DNA of 64,000 nucleotides from Cliona cf. orientalis (Eukaryota; Porifera; Demospongiae; Clionaida; Clionaidae), in the NCBI GenBank assembly GCA_963930775.1, contig OZ005698.1:8872501-8936500 (forward strand), given 5' to 3'. How positions within the stretch are numbered: position 1 is the stretch's first letter; each line of letters opens with the position of its first letter. This document shows positions 63,827 to 64,000 of this stretch, in pieces. Under the pieces are notes generated by a model, which made no database searches, was not told where the DNA came from, and saw nothing but the letters and a program-made list of their open reading frames with translations. Position numbers and translations under genes: made by a program.

Positions 63827-64000
63827 CTAGTCATTGTCAGAATCGATTTTTGTGAATCGTTCATCATTTTCGTCGACAGGTATGATGGGGGTTATGTATT
63901 CATCGTAATTCTTTTTTTGTTGAAAGTATTCGTGGGTTACGATGTGTGCCACAACATCCTGTTCAACTTCTTGTTCCACTCGAACTACTCGTTGTGCTCG
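63827..64000 (-). CDS. 3' end of an unrecognised gene
   Basis: A frame of 57 codons plus stop (TAG, 63827-63829) stays open to the right edge on the minus strand. It reads RAQRVVRVEQEVEQDVVAHI, then VTHEYFQQKKNYDEYITPII, then an acidic end (DENDERFTKIDSDND). Composition is coding-like and the sense is convergent with cyclin C, matching the alternating layout here. I do not recognise the family; the rest is outside the window. Confidence 0.5.
   Translation of the reverse strand, partial: RAQRVVRVEQEVEQDVVAHIVTHEYFQQKKNYDEYITPIIPVDENDERFTKIDSDND

Overview
The window is animal nuclear DNA, most likely from a demosponge. Its genes are split by short AT-rich introns. Metazoan-restricted families are present (Deltex with two WWE domains, HPS4, MTBP, PHKG). 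A TA-flanked hairpin element resembles small DNA transposons I recall from sponge genomes. One gene joins a death fold, a membrane segment and AIG1-type GTPases, a kind of mixture I associate with sponges and cnidarians. The sponge call is inference. I traced exons by hand, requiring conserved splice dinucleotides, matching phase across every intron and recognisable homology. Nearly all multi-exon models close to an intact frame.

Layout. 1-3461: C-terminal part of a PI3K-docking-type protein (+). 4101-5218: RFESD Rieske protein (-). 5398-8597: Deltex E3 ligase (+). 8946-13911: MTBP (-), 16 exons. 14126-16258: TMEM272-like membrane protein (+). 16598-24237: four AIG1/GIMAP-like GTPase genes (one -, three +), the last fused to a signal sequence, death-like domain, transmembrane helix and two tandem GTPases. 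25298-30213: two tandem copies of a gene (-) that each appear to encode two fused dCTP-pyrophosphatase (MazG) domains. 30447-31443: NDUFS8 (+). 32246-35437: PHAF1 (-). 35828-36082: UQCR10 (-). 36226-37424: TIMM22 (+). 37845-45285: HPS4 (-). 45579-51324: phosphorylase kinase gamma (+). 51960-53471: ST7 in one exon (-). 53720-55738: PRR11-like (+). 55973-59040: an unrecognised single-pass membrane protein (-). 59229-61753: HGH1 (+). 62064-63393: cyclin C (+). 63827-64000: 3' end of an unrecognised gene (-).

Organisation. Genes mostly alternate in strand, giving eight head-to-head pairs whose start codons lie about 140-310 bp apart. Three of these intervals carry perfect or near-perfect NRF1-type palindromes. 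Three respiratory or mitochondrial inner-membrane genes (NDUFS8, UQCR10, TIMM22) sit within 7 kb. The most unusual part is 16.3-30.2 kb: lineage-specific duplication of GTPases, a new death/GTPase fusion, and a recently duplicated double-domain nucleotide-pool enzyme. No virus-like element, CRISPR array or tRNA gene was seen.
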